Assembly (NCBI RefSeq): GCF_014287775.1
Contig: NZ_JACOOZ010000001.1
Span: forward strand, 447,244 to 511,243
Length of the DNA stretch: 64,000 nt
From: Eubacterium_G segne
GTDB taxonomy: Bacteria; Bacillota; Clostridia; Lachnospirales; Lachnospiraceae
Direction: 5' to 3'
Shown: positions 24,406 through 33,620 of the stretch, one piece after another
Layout: each line of letters starts with the position of its first letter
Numbering within the stretch: position 1 is the first letter of the stretch
Notes under the pieces: model-generated
What the model was told of the DNA's origin: nothing
Database searches by the model: none
Seen by the model: the letters and a program-made list of their open reading frames with translations, nothing else
Position numbers and translations under genes: made by a program

Positions 24406-27180
24406 TTATTGTATAATAGCTACGCTTCCCTGAGCCTTATCTTTTTTAACAATTATCTTCCGGTCAATGCGCTCTTTTAATTCACCAACATGGGATATTA
24501 TGCCCACCAACCGGTTTCCTTCCGTCAGGGAATTAAGTGCATTTATTGCCTGATTGAGAGACTCTTCATCTAATGAACCAAAACCTTCGTCCACAAAAAG
24601 AGTATCGAGTCTAATTCCCCCGGCAGAAGCATGGATTTCATCAGAGAGCCCTAACGCCAATGAAAGTGATGCCTTAAAAGCTTCTCCTCCCGAAAGAGTT
24701 CTCACGCTTCTATTGGTTCCATTATAATGGTCAATTACCCACAAATCCAATCCACTTTGACTTCTCTGATTATCTGCCTCTTCTGCTCTTTTTAATTCAT
24801 ACTGTCCTGATGACATCGTAAGAAATCTAATATTAGCTCTATTTATAATCCTGTCAAAATAATGCATTTGAATGTACGTTTCTAGCAAAATTTTATCCTT
24901 ACCGTTAATCCCTCCGTTAGCAGTGTCTGAAAGAGATTTAATCATAGTCCATTTTTCCTGTGCCTCTTTCATTGCCCTGTACTTAACTTTTATGGCATCT
25001 TTGATGTTCTCATTAACTTTAATCCTTGTGCTGATTACGTTTATTGCATCTAACAGATTCTTCCTCTCTTTTACTAAATCATTCCTTTTTTCTGACAATT
25101 CATCTGTAGGAGAAATTTCCGCACCCCTTAGCTGCTCATCAATCATCTTTATGGTATTTTCCGCCTTTTCAATTTCTGTTTTACAGTTCTGAAAATCCCT
25201 GTCAGCTTTTTTGTAATTCTCCTCCATTTTTATAAGCAAATCCCTTAATTCATTTAAGTGTTGTACAGCTTCTTCCCTTGTGCTGAAGCTGAGGCTCTCT
25301 TTTATCTGGGTAAGCTTGGCATTTATACCCTCAAAAGCAATTTTGCATTCAGACTTTTTATTGCCTGCATCTTTTAACTTATGCTTTATATTCTCAAGCT
25401 TCTTCTCATTTTCAGGTATATTTTCTTCTAACTTATTTTTTTCCTTTACCTTTTCATTTATTAACTTAAGTTCTGCTGCAAAGCTAAGTGACTCCTTATT
25501 TAAATCCTCATATTTTTCATGTATTAATTCTCTTATAATCTTAATATTTTCTTCCTTATATCCAAGGATTTTTTCCCCATCTTTAAGGATATTTTCCTTT
25601 AAAAGTTTAACTTCACTGCCTTTATTTCCTGCTGCAAGACTGGCATTCGCCGTATTTTCTTCCTTTAGCTTAAGACCTGCCTTTTCTTCATCAAGTTCCC
25701 TTCTTGAAGGTGCATTTTTAACAGGTTCAGCTTTATGAGGATGAGTAGTTGAACCGCATACCGGACAAGCCTTACCCTCTTCAAGTTCACTTGCCATAAT
25801 TCCTGCCTGCTGGTTAAAAAACAACAGCTCCCTTTCTTCGTAATGTTTCCTTGCCTCTTCCAAAATTTTCGCAGCTTCCTTATATTTCTCCTGAAAATCT
25901 TTAAGCTGTACCAAATTTCTATCATATCTGTTAAGCAATTCAACAAAATTATCAATATCATCTATTTTTTTTGTCGTTTTATTTATTTCCCCCTGTAAAG
26001 CAATTTTTTCTTCTCCTGCGTTTTTTATTGTATTTAAACGCTCCCTGTCCGTTGAAATAACTTCTTCTAAATTTTGTAGGTAATCATTTAATAATATCTC
26101 CTGATTCTCCCAGTGGGAAATTTTTTCCTTTTCCTCACTCCACTGTGTCTGTAAGCTTCCCATTGCCTCATACTCCGGCAATTTTTCTTCTTCCTTTCTT
26201 ATATCAAATTCCAGTTTCTTGCGCTTTGGTTCCTTAGCCTTTTCCTCCTGAAGAATTTCTTCTAATTTTCCAAAGGCATCCCTGTTTTTCTTAAGAAGAA
26301 GTAACGCCCTGTTTTTCTGCCCGATAGCCTCATTAATTCTTTTTATTTCTCCTATTTTTTCATCTATTCCCGCTGTTTCCTTTTCATTCTTTTCCATTAA
26401 TTTCTGCTGTTTTGATAATAACTCACTGTCAGTTTCCACTAATTTGTTAATAACATCTGTTATTTCATCAATATTATTAGCTCCGGATTCTATTAAATTA
26501 CCGGCACGGGTTCCTAATTCACTGTTATTATCATACATAAGACCTGATAAGGATTGATTTATTGCTGACTCTTCCCTGTCATATTCTTCCTTTACGGATT
26601 TTTCCTGTACCTTTAGCTTGTCCTGAATGGTCTTGTAAATCCCGGTATTAAAAATCTGCCTGAAAATTTTAATTCTGTCATCTGTTTTTGCCAGCAAAAG
26701 TTTTAAAAAATCTCCCTGGGCAATCATTGCCACCTGAGAAAACTGCTCTCTGTTAAGGCCGATAAGCTCCTGAACAGCCCTGGTAACCTCCTTAGTTTTT
26801 GTTACCACATTTCTTGAGTCCGGGTACTCCAAAAAGGCATCAGCCACTTGCTTTGTCATTCCCTCTCCACGCTTTGATTTTCTCATATATTCAGGATTTC
26901 TTCTTACCTTATATATCCGGTTTCTGTACTCAAATTCCATTTCCACAAAAGTTTCCGTATCTTCTTTTGCGTACTTACTTCTAAACATTGTGGTTTCCCT
27001 GTTTTCTCCGCTTGCCTCCCCATAAAGGGCAAAAACAATGGCATCAAAAATGGTGGTTTTTCCGGCTCCCGTATCTCCTGTTATGAGATAAATTCCCTTC
27101 TTACCTAATTTTTCAAAATCTATTACCTGACAGCCTGCATAAGGGCCAAAGGCTGAAATTGTTAATTTAACCGGTCTCAT
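24406..27180 (-). CDS. sbcC: SbcC nuclease ATPase subunit (Rad50 homologue)
   Basis: A 924-residue SMC-like ATPase that with SbcD opens DNA hairpins and processes double-strand ends. The N-terminal half-ATPase has Walker A GDTGAGKTTIFDAIVFALYGEASG (residues about 34-58) and the Q-loop QGDFLKLLLAK. Long coiled coils follow, with a zinc hook CPVC near residue 472. The C-terminal half-ATPase has signature RTLSGGEAFKASLSLALGLSD and Walker B DTLFVDEGFGSLDEE. Its length is slightly below E. coli SbcC (1048) and typical for Firmicutes. Its ATG overlaps the sbcD stop by one base (TAATG), so the pair is coupled. Confidence 0.96.
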   Translation of the reverse strand: MRPVKLTISAFGPYAGCQVIDFEKLGKKGIYLITGDTGAGKTTIFDAIVFALYGEASGENRETTMFRSKYAKEDTETFVEMEFEYRNRIYKVRRNPEYMRKSKRGEGMTKQVADAFLEYPDSRNVVTKTKEVTRAVQELIGLNREQFSQVAMIAQGDFLKLLLAKTDDRIKIFRQIFNTGIYKTIQDKLKVQEKSVKEEYDREESAINQSLSGLMYDNNSELGTRAGNLIESGANNIDEITDVINKLVETDSELLSKQQKLMEKNEKETAGIDEKIGEIKRINEAIGQKNRALLLLKKNRDAFGKLEEILQEEKAKEPKRKKLEFDIRKEEEKLPEYEAMGSLQTQWSEEKEKISHWENQEILLNDYLQNLEEVISTDRERLNTIKNAGEEKIALQGEINKTTKKIDDIDNFVELLNRYDRNLVQLKDFQEKYKEAAKILEEARKHYEERELLFFNQQAGIMASELEEGKACPVCGSTTHPHKAEPVKNAPSRRELDEEKAGLKLKEENTANASLAAGNKGSEVKLLKENILKDGEKILGYKEENIKIIRELIHEKYEDLNKESLSFAAELKLINEKVKEKNKLEENIPENEKKLENIKHKLKDAGNKKSECKIAFEGINAKLTQIKESLSFSTREEAVQHLNELRDLLIKMEENYKKADRDFQNCKTEIEKAENTIKMIDEQLRGAEISPTDELSEKRNDLVKERKNLLDAINVISTRIKVNENIKDAIKVKYRAMKEAQEKWTMIKSLSDTANGGINGKDKILLETYIQMHYFDRIINRANIRFLTMSSGQYELKRAEEADNQRSQSGLDLWVIDHYNGTNRSVRTLSGGEAFKASLSLALGLSDEIHASAGGIRLDTLFVDEGFGSLDEESLNQAINALNSLTEGNRLVGIISHVGELKERIDRKIIVKKDKAQGSVAIIQ

Positions 27181-28316
27181 TACTCATTTACCTCCCACAC
27201 ATCTTTAATTAATTTATCCATAAAATCAGCCTGCTCACAGCTCATAGGCTGGTTGTTTTGAAGTTCATAAAATTCCTTAAATAAATCAAGGGGCTGTTTT
27301 TTCTCCACATTTTCCCCACCTTTTATTTCATTATTACTTCTTGTTCTTGTGTTGTCATAATCTAATTTCATAATATTAGGATAAACCGTTCTAAGAAGCT
27401 CCATGGCATGTAAAACGTCCTGTTCATCCGTTAATGTCACATGGGCATAATCCATTCTGTCAATATCCTTATAAAAATCCTTAGACATAATTTCCTGATA
27501 TTTGCCTTTTATTTCAATCATGTCATGTTTTGGAATCAGAGGCACTTTCTCTAGGGTAATATTCCCCTTTTCCTTCATATCCACAATAAGGGCTGTTTTT
27601 TGATGCCTTGCCTCAGAAAAAGAATATTTAAGAGGAGTTCCTGAATATCTTACAAATTCACTTTTTATATGCTGGGGGCTATGTAAATGACCTAATGCCA
27701 CATAATCAAATCTCTTAAAATTTTCTACACTTACTTCATCAATGCCTCCCACAGACACTTCTTCTGAATCACACCTGTCTGCTCCCCTTACAAACTGATG
27801 AGCAATCAAAAGATTTCTCTCGCCTTCGTCCACCTTAGTTTGCTCCATAACATACGCCATTGCACTGTCATAACTGTCAATGTCAGCCTCCTCATAAACG
27901 TGTTTTACCATTGCCGGCTTAATAAAAGGCAGCATATATATGTTAATTTCACCATATTCATCTTTTATTTTATGGGTTTCCACATTTCCACTAAAAGGCT
28001 TTGACATATAAACTCCGCTTTGGCTTATAAGTTCAGCCCCAAAGCCTATTCTTTCCTGACTGTCATGATTTCCACTTATAACGAAAACCTTCAGATTTCT
28101 TTTTGCCAGACTATTTAGAAAACTGTTTAACACCGTCACTGCCTCCGCTGATGGCACCGGCTTGTCATATACATCCCCTGCAATAAGAACTGCCTCAATT
28201 TTTTTCTCATCTATTATATTTAGTATTTTGTCAAATATGAATTTCTGATCCTCAATCAGTGAAAATTCATTTAATCTTTTTCCTATATGCAAATCTGCCA
28301 AATGAAGAAATCTCAT
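27180..28316 (-). CDS. sbcD: SbcD exonuclease subunit (Mre11 homologue)
   Basis: A 378-residue metallophosphoesterase nuclease, partner of SbcC. Metal-binding motifs run in order: HLADLHIGK (4-12), IAGDVYDKPVPS near residue 45, VISGNHDSQERIGF near residue 79, LIAHQFV and DYVALGHLHSPQ. The C-terminal capping part is shorter than in E. coli and normal for the family. AAGGAGGGCTTATG is a good start. Upstream, 28317-28514 contains no recognisable gene or clear promoter. Confidence 0.96.
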   Translation of the reverse strand: MRFLHLADLHIGKRLNEFSLIEDQKFIFDKILNIIDEKKIEAVLIAGDVYDKPVPSAEAVTVLNSFLNSLAKRNLKVFVISGNHDSQERIGFGAELISQSGVYMSKPFSGNVETHKIKDEYGEINIYMLPFIKPAMVKHVYEEADIDSYDSAMAYVMEQTKVDEGERNLLIAHQFVRGADRCDSEEVSVGGIDEVSVENFKRFDYVALGHLHSPQHIKSEFVRYSGTPLKYSFSEARHQKTALIVDMKEKGNITLEKVPLIPKHDMIEIKGKYQEIMSKDFYKDIDRMDYAHVTLTDEQDVLHAMELLRTVYPNIMKLDYDNTRTRSNNEIKGGENVEKKQPLDLFKEFYELQNNQPMSCEQADFMDKLIKDVWEVNE

Positions 28317-28514
28317 AAGCCCTCCTTAATATTTTGTGGATTCCACTACTTTTACGGCTATACTAACATCGCCATTATGATGTGTCAATAATGGTGCAAA
28401 ACGTAATGAGCATACTATGTTGACAGACCTAATTTTTAGTGCTATCATTCATCGCAGGAAAGTTTAAAGTGTTTCAAAAAACTTAATTTAATTTAGAGAT
28501 TGGAGGATTTAAAC

Positions 28515-28763
28515 ATGAAAAAATTTATGATTGGTGATTTGATTTTAGCTATAATATGTACAATTTCTTATTTGATGCGCATTCCACATCATATGAGTAC
28601 CCTGACTTCTTCTTCGAGTGTACATTCAACCATTACCCAGACCATTCCACTAAATACTACTGAAATGATATTTGGTGCTTTTGCGGTTTTTGTTTTAGTC
28701 AACATTCCAAATATTTTCTTAATATTGAAGAAATCAATACTTAAAATAACTAAAAGCAATTAA
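28515..28763 (+). CDS. Small two-helix membrane protein, unknown
   Basis: An 82-residue protein with two predicted membrane segments (FMIGDLILAIICTISYLM at the N-terminus and MIFGAFAVFVLVNIPNIFLIL near the C-terminus) separated by a Ser/Thr-rich loop of about 30 residues, ending KKSILKITKSN. GGAGG eight bases before the ATG at 28515 makes translation likely. I recognise no family. It stands alone between the divergent sbcD and the co-directional amidohydrolase gene. A weak hairpin near 28774-28815 followed by T residues may end the transcript. Confidence 0.6.
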   Translation: MKKFMIGDLILAIICTISYLMRIPHHMSTLTSSSSVHSTITQTIPLNTTEMIFGAFAVFVLVNIPNIFLILKKSILKITKSN

Positions 28764-28901
28764 TTTTTAAGTAAAGGCGATGTCTGTTGTGTTTTTACAG
28801 CTTTCATCGTCTTTTTTATTTGTGTATTTTTATAATTGATTTTTCCCCTCTTAATGATAAGATTAATTTATAAGTTTGTGATGTAAAGGAAAGGATTTTT
28901 T

Positions 28902-30143
28902 ATGAATATACGCTTTTATAATGGAACTATTTTAACTTTAGAAGATACCACTGCTGACGAAAATGGCTGTCTTACTCTTTTGTCCGGGGAAGTGTGGGTC
29001 TTTGATGACACCATTGGTTTTGTGGGAAACCCTGCAACGGACAAAACAGTTTCTAAACTCCATCCCCAGATAAAATGGGACAAGGAAATTAATCTCAATG
29101 GAAATCTTATTATGCCTGGGTTTAAGGATGCCCATACCCATTCTGCCATGACATTTTTGCGCTCTTATGCAGATGATTTGCCTTTAGACAAATGGCTTAA
29201 CGAGAAGGTATTTCCTATGGAAGCCAAGCTTACTGATGACAAAATATATGAGTATAGCAAAATTGCCATTAAGGAATATCTCACATCAGGAATCACTGCC
29301 AATTTTGATATGTACATCAGCCCTGACCCTGTTATTCAGGCATCTGTTGACATGGGATTTAGAACTGTCATGACCGGAGGATTAAACGACTTTACCCAGT
29401 CTGTCCCGGAAATTGAGGAATGTTACAAAAAATACAACGGCTACAACGACCTTATATCTTATGAATTGGGATTCCACGCAGAGTATACCTGTAGCGAAGG
29501 GCTTTTAAGGGATTTGTCGGCTCTTGCCAATAAGCTTCATGCTCCTGTTTTCTGCCACAATTCCGAGACTCAGAAAGAAGTAGTGGAATGTGTTAAAAGA
29601 TATGGCATGACACCTACTGTTTATTTAGACAACATTGGTATGTTTAACTACGGTGGAGGTGGCTATCACTGCGTTCATATGACCGACTCCGACATAAATG
29701 TTTTTGAAAAAAGAGGTATGTCCATTGTTTTGAATCCTGCTTCTAATTTAAAGCTTGCCAGCGGAATTGCTCCTGTCAGTCTTTTTATGAAAAAAGGAAT
29801 AAACCTTGCCCTTGGCACTGACGGGCCTGCCAGCAACAATGCATTAGATATGTTCAGGGAAATGTTTTTAACTACTGCTCTTGCCAAGTACCGGGAAAAT
29901 GACGCTTCGGCAGTAGATGCCAATGAGGTACTTAAAATGGCTACTTTAGGTGGTGCCAAAGCTATGGGTCTTCGTAACTGTGACACATTAAGTCGTGGAA
30001 AAAAAGCTGACTTAATCGTAATCGATTTAAGCCAGCCTAATATGCAACCAATAAACAACATTACCAAGAATCTTGTATATAGCGGTTCAAAAATAAATGT
30101 TATTTTAACAATGATTAACGGAAATATTTTGTACCAAGTGTAG
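28902..30143 (+). CDS. Amidohydrolase, MTA/S-adenosylhomocysteine deaminase type
   Basis: A 413-residue metal-dependent deaminase of the TrzN/AtzA/MtaD group. The metal site is seen in DAHTHSAM (about residues 75-82), the His in GFHAEYTCS, the His in VHMTD and the Asp in LALGTDGPASNN. The C-terminus closes the small beta domain (GKKADLIVIDLSQPNMQPI). Members deaminate 5'-methylthioadenosine and S-adenosylhomocysteine, or guanine-like and cytosine-like bases, so the purine salvage role is an inference. AAAGGAAAGG precedes the ATG. Its 3' end overlaps the convergent argF gene by 29 bases. Confidence 0.87.
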   Translation: MNIRFYNGTILTLEDTTADENGCLTLLSGEVWVFDDTIGFVGNPATDKTVSKLHPQIKWDKEINLNGNLIMPGFKDAHTHSAMTFLRSYADDLPLDKWLNEKVFPMEAKLTDDKIYEYSKIAIKEYLTSGITANFDMYISPDPVIQASVDMGFRTVMTGGLNDFTQSVPEIEECYKKYNGYNDLISYELGFHAEYTCSEGLLRDLSALANKLHAPVFCHNSETQKEVVECVKRYGMTPTVYLDNIGMFNYGGGGYHCVHMTDSDINVFEKRGMSIVLNPASNLKLASGIAPVSLFMKKGINLALGTDGPASNNALDMFREMFLTTALAKYRENDASAVDANEVLKMATLGGAKAMGLRNCDTLSRGKKADLIVIDLSQPNMQPINNITKNLVYSGSKINVILTMINGNILYQV

Positions 30144-31122
30144 CTGCCATTACAGCTTTTATAGTATGCATCCTGTTTTCTGCCTCGTCAAAAACAACAG
30201 AATTTTCAAATTCAAATACTTCATCTGTAACTTCCATTTCAGTAAGTCCGAATTTTTTGTTGATTTCCTTACCGATTTTGGTATCCAGATCGTGGAAAGC
30301 AGGAAGACAATGCATAAATACAACATCATCACCGGCATTCTTAATTAAATCCATTGTAACACGGTATGGAAGAAGATCATTTATTCTCTCTTCCCAAACT
30401 TCATCAGGCTCACCCATTGAAACCCACACATCAGTGTAAATGGCATTAGCTTCCTTAGTTGCCACCATAGGATCTTCCTCAAATTCAATAACTGCTCCTG
30501 TTTCTTTTGCTATAGCCTGGCACTGTTCTACCAGTTCTTTATTTGGCCAGTATTTCTTTGGTGCACATGCCACAAAATGCATTCCCATTTTGGCACATCC
30601 TACCATAAGTGAATTTCCCATATTGTAACGGGCATCTCCCATATATACAAACTTAAGTCCCTGCAATTTTCCAAACTTTTCACGCAGTGTTAAAAAGTCA
30701 GCTAAAATCTGTGTAGGATGAAATTCATTGGTAAGACCGTTCCATACAGGAACTCCTGCATATTTTGCCAATTCTTCTACTATATCCTGACCGAATCCAC
30801 GATATTCAATACCGTCAAACATTCTGCCTAAAACTCTTGCTGTATCAGCAATACTTTCTTTCTTACCTATTTGTGAACCTGTCGGGTCTAAGTATGTAAC
30901 TCCCATTCCCAAATCATGGGCTGCCACTTCAAAAGAACATCTTGTACGTGTACTTGTTTTTTCAAAAATAACTGCAATGTTTTTTCCCTTAAACACGTCA
31001 ACTAATTCTCCGGCTTTCTTTTTCTTCTTAAGGTCAGCTGCCAAATCAATAAGCTCTTCTATCTCTTCAGGTGTAAAATCCAGTAACTTTAAAAAATGTC
31101 TTCCTGTAAAATCTGTCTTCAT
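30115..31122 (-). CDS. argF: Ornithine carbamoyltransferase
   Basis: A 335-residue cytosolic enzyme that makes citrulline from ornithine and carbamoyl phosphate, in arginine synthesis or the arginine deiminase route. The carbamoyl phosphate loop FEKTSTRTRCSFE is near residue 55, with FHPTQILAD near 136, the ornithine loop DVWVSMGE near 230 and MHCLPAFHDLDT near 272. I place the start at 31122 because AAGG lies eight bases before it; a longer frame to 31140 lacks support. No arcA or arcC is nearby, so the direction cannot be judged. It overlaps the convergent amidohydrolase 3' end by 29 bases and follows the CmpB-like gene by 21 bases. Confidence 0.95.
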   Translation of the reverse strand: MKTDFTGRHFLKLLDFTPEEIEELIDLAADLKKKKKAGELVDVFKGKNIAVIFEKTSTRTRCSFEVAAHDLGMGVTYLDPTGSQIGKKESIADTARVLGRMFDGIEYRGFGQDIVEELAKYAGVPVWNGLTNEFHPTQILADFLTLREKFGKLQGLKFVYMGDARYNMGNSLMVGCAKMGMHFVACAPKKYWPNKELVEQCQAIAKETGAVIEFEEDPMVATKEANAIYTDVWVSMGEPDEVWEERINDLLPYRVTMDLIKNAGDDVVFMHCLPAFHDLDTKIGKEINKKFGLTEMEVTDEVFEFENSVVFDEAENRMHTIKAVMAATLGTKYFR

Positions 31123-31143
31123 TATTAACCTTCTTTCCACAAA

Positions 31144-32085
31144 CTAATCATTTGTTTTTGTATTTTTATTTTTATAATCTTTAATATACTCTACTATATT
31201 AATACTCTTTCCTGATTTATTCAATGTTGGCGGAGTATTTAATCTATGTTTAACATTCTTCTGAAGGCTTTCCATAATGGCATCACGCTTCTCTTCTAAC
31301 TCCTTCAACTGCTTTGCTATTCTCTCAGCTGATTCTTCCCTGACACCGGCAATCCTCTCACGGCTGTTCTCTGTTGCTGCCGCTATTTTTTCACGACTGC
31401 TTTCTGTAGCTGCTGCTATTTTCTCACGGCTGTCAGCGGTTTTTTCATCAAGAATTTCCATGCCTTCTTCTGCCTTTTCAGCAACAGTTATGGCTGAATT
31501 TCCCACAACATCTTTTAACTGATCTCCAACTGCATGCAGACTTTCTGCCAATTTGTCCAATTGTCCCAGACTTTTATTAATTCCAATGAGGTTTTTAAGG
31601 GTTACAATCATGTCCACCACAAACACCACGCCACATACCACTACAATAATAACCTGTATTTGAAATGGTATCTTCTTAACTACAGCCATAATGGGGTGAT
31701 GTACAAATTTTACTGCAAATACAACTGCCATGCCCCACATAAAACTAAAGGCAAGGCACACATATCCACCTATGTTAAATTTTTCGTCGGAATAATCCCA
31801 CCATCTCATATGAAATATTTTGTCAAGAATCCATCCTCCAAATAATTCCACTGCCGAGCAAATCACCATTCCTCCCAAAAACAGCAACCAGACGTTTTTC
31901 TCCACAGGCAAAAGTGCCAACAAAACTCCTATCATGCCACATCCGTATATGGGACAAACCGGTCCGTTTAAAAATCCTCTGTTGGTGACCTTTCCTGCGG
32001 TAACAGCCACAAAAGCCACTTCCACGCACCAGCCTAAAAAGCTGTAAATAAAAAACAATAATGCAATCTCACTAAAAGAAAACAT
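31144..32085 (-). CDS. CmpB-type (DUF1113) membrane protein with hendecad coiled coil
   Basis: A 313-residue membrane protein. Residues 1-175 carry about five helices and the signature FFIYSFLGWCVEVAFVAV, NRGFLNGPVCPIYGCG and WWDYSDEKFNIGGYVCLAFS of the 'putative ABC-transporter type IV' (CmpB) family, whose function is not established. Residues 215-260 form four 11-residue repeats beginning EKIAAATESSR, EKIAAATENSR, ERIAGVREESA and ERIAKQLKELE, a right-handed hendecad coiled coil in the cytoplasm. GAGGGTAAAGCATG gives the start. It is probably co-transcribed with argF, although a functional link is not evident. Confidence 0.82.
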   Translation of the reverse strand: MFSFSEIALLFFIYSFLGWCVEVAFVAVTAGKVTNRGFLNGPVCPIYGCGMIGVLLALLPVEKNVWLLFLGGMVICSAVELFGGWILDKIFHMRWWDYSDEKFNIGGYVCLAFSFMWGMAVVFAVKFVHHPIMAVVKKIPFQIQVIIVVVCGVVFVVDMIVTLKNLIGINKSLGQLDKLAESLHAVGDQLKDVVGNSAITVAEKAEEGMEILDEKTADSREKIAAATESSREKIAAATENSRERIAGVREESAERIAKQLKELEEKRDAIMESLQKNVKHRLNTPPTLNKSGKSINIVEYIKDYKNKNTKTND

Positions 32086-32154
32086 GCTTTACCCTCCTTG
32101 ATACTCATATATCGTATGATACCATAAAAAGGGGGATATTGCACTAACTTCTAC

Positions 32155-33294
32155 CTACAGTTTATCGACCTTTAAATTATAATCCACCAATAGCCAATTT
32201 GCCCGAAACAGTCGCATTATCTGCCAAAATGAAGCACCTCTTAAATTGTATTCATAAAGTAATTCAATTTTTGCCTTAATGCTCCTTGCGTCCTCAAACC
32301 ACACTTCGTGGTCTACGCCATCCTTCGCATACCTGAAATATGGTGTCTGCCCAACTTCGTCAAATAAAATTTCAGCATTATTTTCCACTGCAATTTGCAC
32401 TGCCTGAGCATTTCCAATAGTTTCAGCTTTCGTAACGCCCTTTTCATAGGGAAGAGCCCAGTCATAACCGTAATTAGGTATTCCCATATTAATTTTTTCA
32501 GAGGGAATTGCCGTCACCGCATAATCTAAAACCCGCCTGATTTTATTAACCGGTGCCACCGCCATAGGCTCGCTATATGTATATCCCCACTCATATGTCA
32601 TAACCAACACGCTATTTGCCACTCTTCCCAAAGTCTCATAATCCTTTCCCTCATATAAAAGTCCCGGCTGGTCAGCACTGGTTTTTGGTGCCAAATCCAC
32701 CGAAACCGTAAATCCCTGTTCATTCATTTTCTCCGTTGCCCTCTCGACAAACCTTACAAAAGCCTCCCTATCCTCTGCCTTTATGTATTCAAAATCAATA
32801 TCCAGTCCCAGAAAACCCTTTTCGTTCATTATTTCCAACAGGTTGTCTAGCAACACTTCCACTATATCTTCATTTTGAATAACATCAGAAATCAGATTAT
32901 TGTTAAACATGCCTGTTTCATCAAAGGGTGTCAAAGTCAGTATAGGTGCTGCATTGTAGTTATATGAGGCTTCAATCATGAATCCATCATCTATTGGGGG
33001 ATATATAACCTCCCCTTCTCTTGTAAATCCATAGGAAAAAACCGCCATCCCTGACAATGACGGGAGACTTTGCTCTAAAACATAATTGCTTATAAATGGA
33101 TATGCGAACCCTCTTATAACCGCCTCTCTTCTGTTTTCACGTATTCCTCCTGTATCAATTAATAATGCCTGACCCACTGCCAAAGGGTACGGATACACCA
33201 ATTGATTGTCATAAATAATCGATTCCACACTTACCCCATATGCACCGGCAATGCTATCTACATTATCTCCTGATTTTACAACATATATTTCCAT
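32155..33294 (-). CDS. LysM-glycoside hydrolase 18 spore cortex/germination enzyme (SleL/YaaH-like)
   Basis: A 379-residue protein with an N-terminal LysM (residues 1-46, YVVKSGDNVDSIAGAYGVSV) and a GH18 catalytic domain (60-379). The catalytic signature is GLDIDFEYI, with Glu as acid, near residue 160. Further family motifs are MTYEWGYTYSEPMAVAP and GIPNYGYDW. SleL/YaaH N-acetylglucosaminidases degrade cortex fragments in germinating spores, and no signal peptide is present, as expected for a spore-packaged protein. The start is placed at 33294 where LysM begins; upstream codons to 33480 encode unrelated sequence. The ribosome binding site is weak (AAAGG, about 11 bases away). Confidence 0.88.
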   Translation of the reverse strand: MEIYVVKSGDNVDSIAGAYGVSVESIIYDNQLVYPYPLAVGQALLIDTGGIRENRREAVIRGFAYPFISNYVLEQSLPSLSGMAVFSYGFTREGEVIYPPIDDGFMIEASYNYNAAPILTLTPFDETGMFNNNLISDVIQNEDIVEVLLDNLLEIMNEKGFLGLDIDFEYIKAEDREAFVRFVERATEKMNEQGFTVSVDLAPKTSADQPGLLYEGKDYETLGRVANSVLVMTYEWGYTYSEPMAVAPVNKIRRVLDYAVTAIPSEKINMGIPNYGYDWALPYEKGVTKAETIGNAQAVQIAVENNAEILFDEVGQTPYFRYAKDGVDHEVWFEDARSIKAKIELLYEYNLRGASFWQIMRLFRANWLLVDYNLKVDKL

Positions 33295-33513
33295 AGTAAT
33301 TACAGCCTTTTTTAATAAATATATGTTGGAAAAATTTGAATAATGCAGATAATGGTGGGAACATTTCACGGTTATGGCAATATGCGGGTGGTTGCTTTTC
33401 TTTTTTCTTACTTTCCAATGGTACCACACGCCAATTTTCTCCCCACTCAAGTCTATTTTCCTCGCAATCCCATTTTCCACCCAATCCTATTCTCCGCCCA
33501 CCTCCTCCCACGC

Positions 33514-33557
33514 AAAAAAACTGCCACTTTACAAATCCTAAATTTGTAAAGCAACAG
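33514..33557 (-). terminator. Terminator after hppA; region 33295-33620
   Basis: CTG..CTTTACAAAT (33521-33536) pairs with ATTTGTAAAG..CAG (33542-33557) and seven T follow on the minus strand (plus-strand A at 33514-33520). It lies 63 bases past the hppA stop. The remainder of 33295-33513 shows only open frames without recognisable protein similarity, and nothing else I can name. Confidence 0.8.
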
Positions 33558-33620
33558 CTTTTTCTTCATTTAATTATATTTAATTCCTCAAACCACCAGT
33601 CTATATCCACATCTTTTGCC

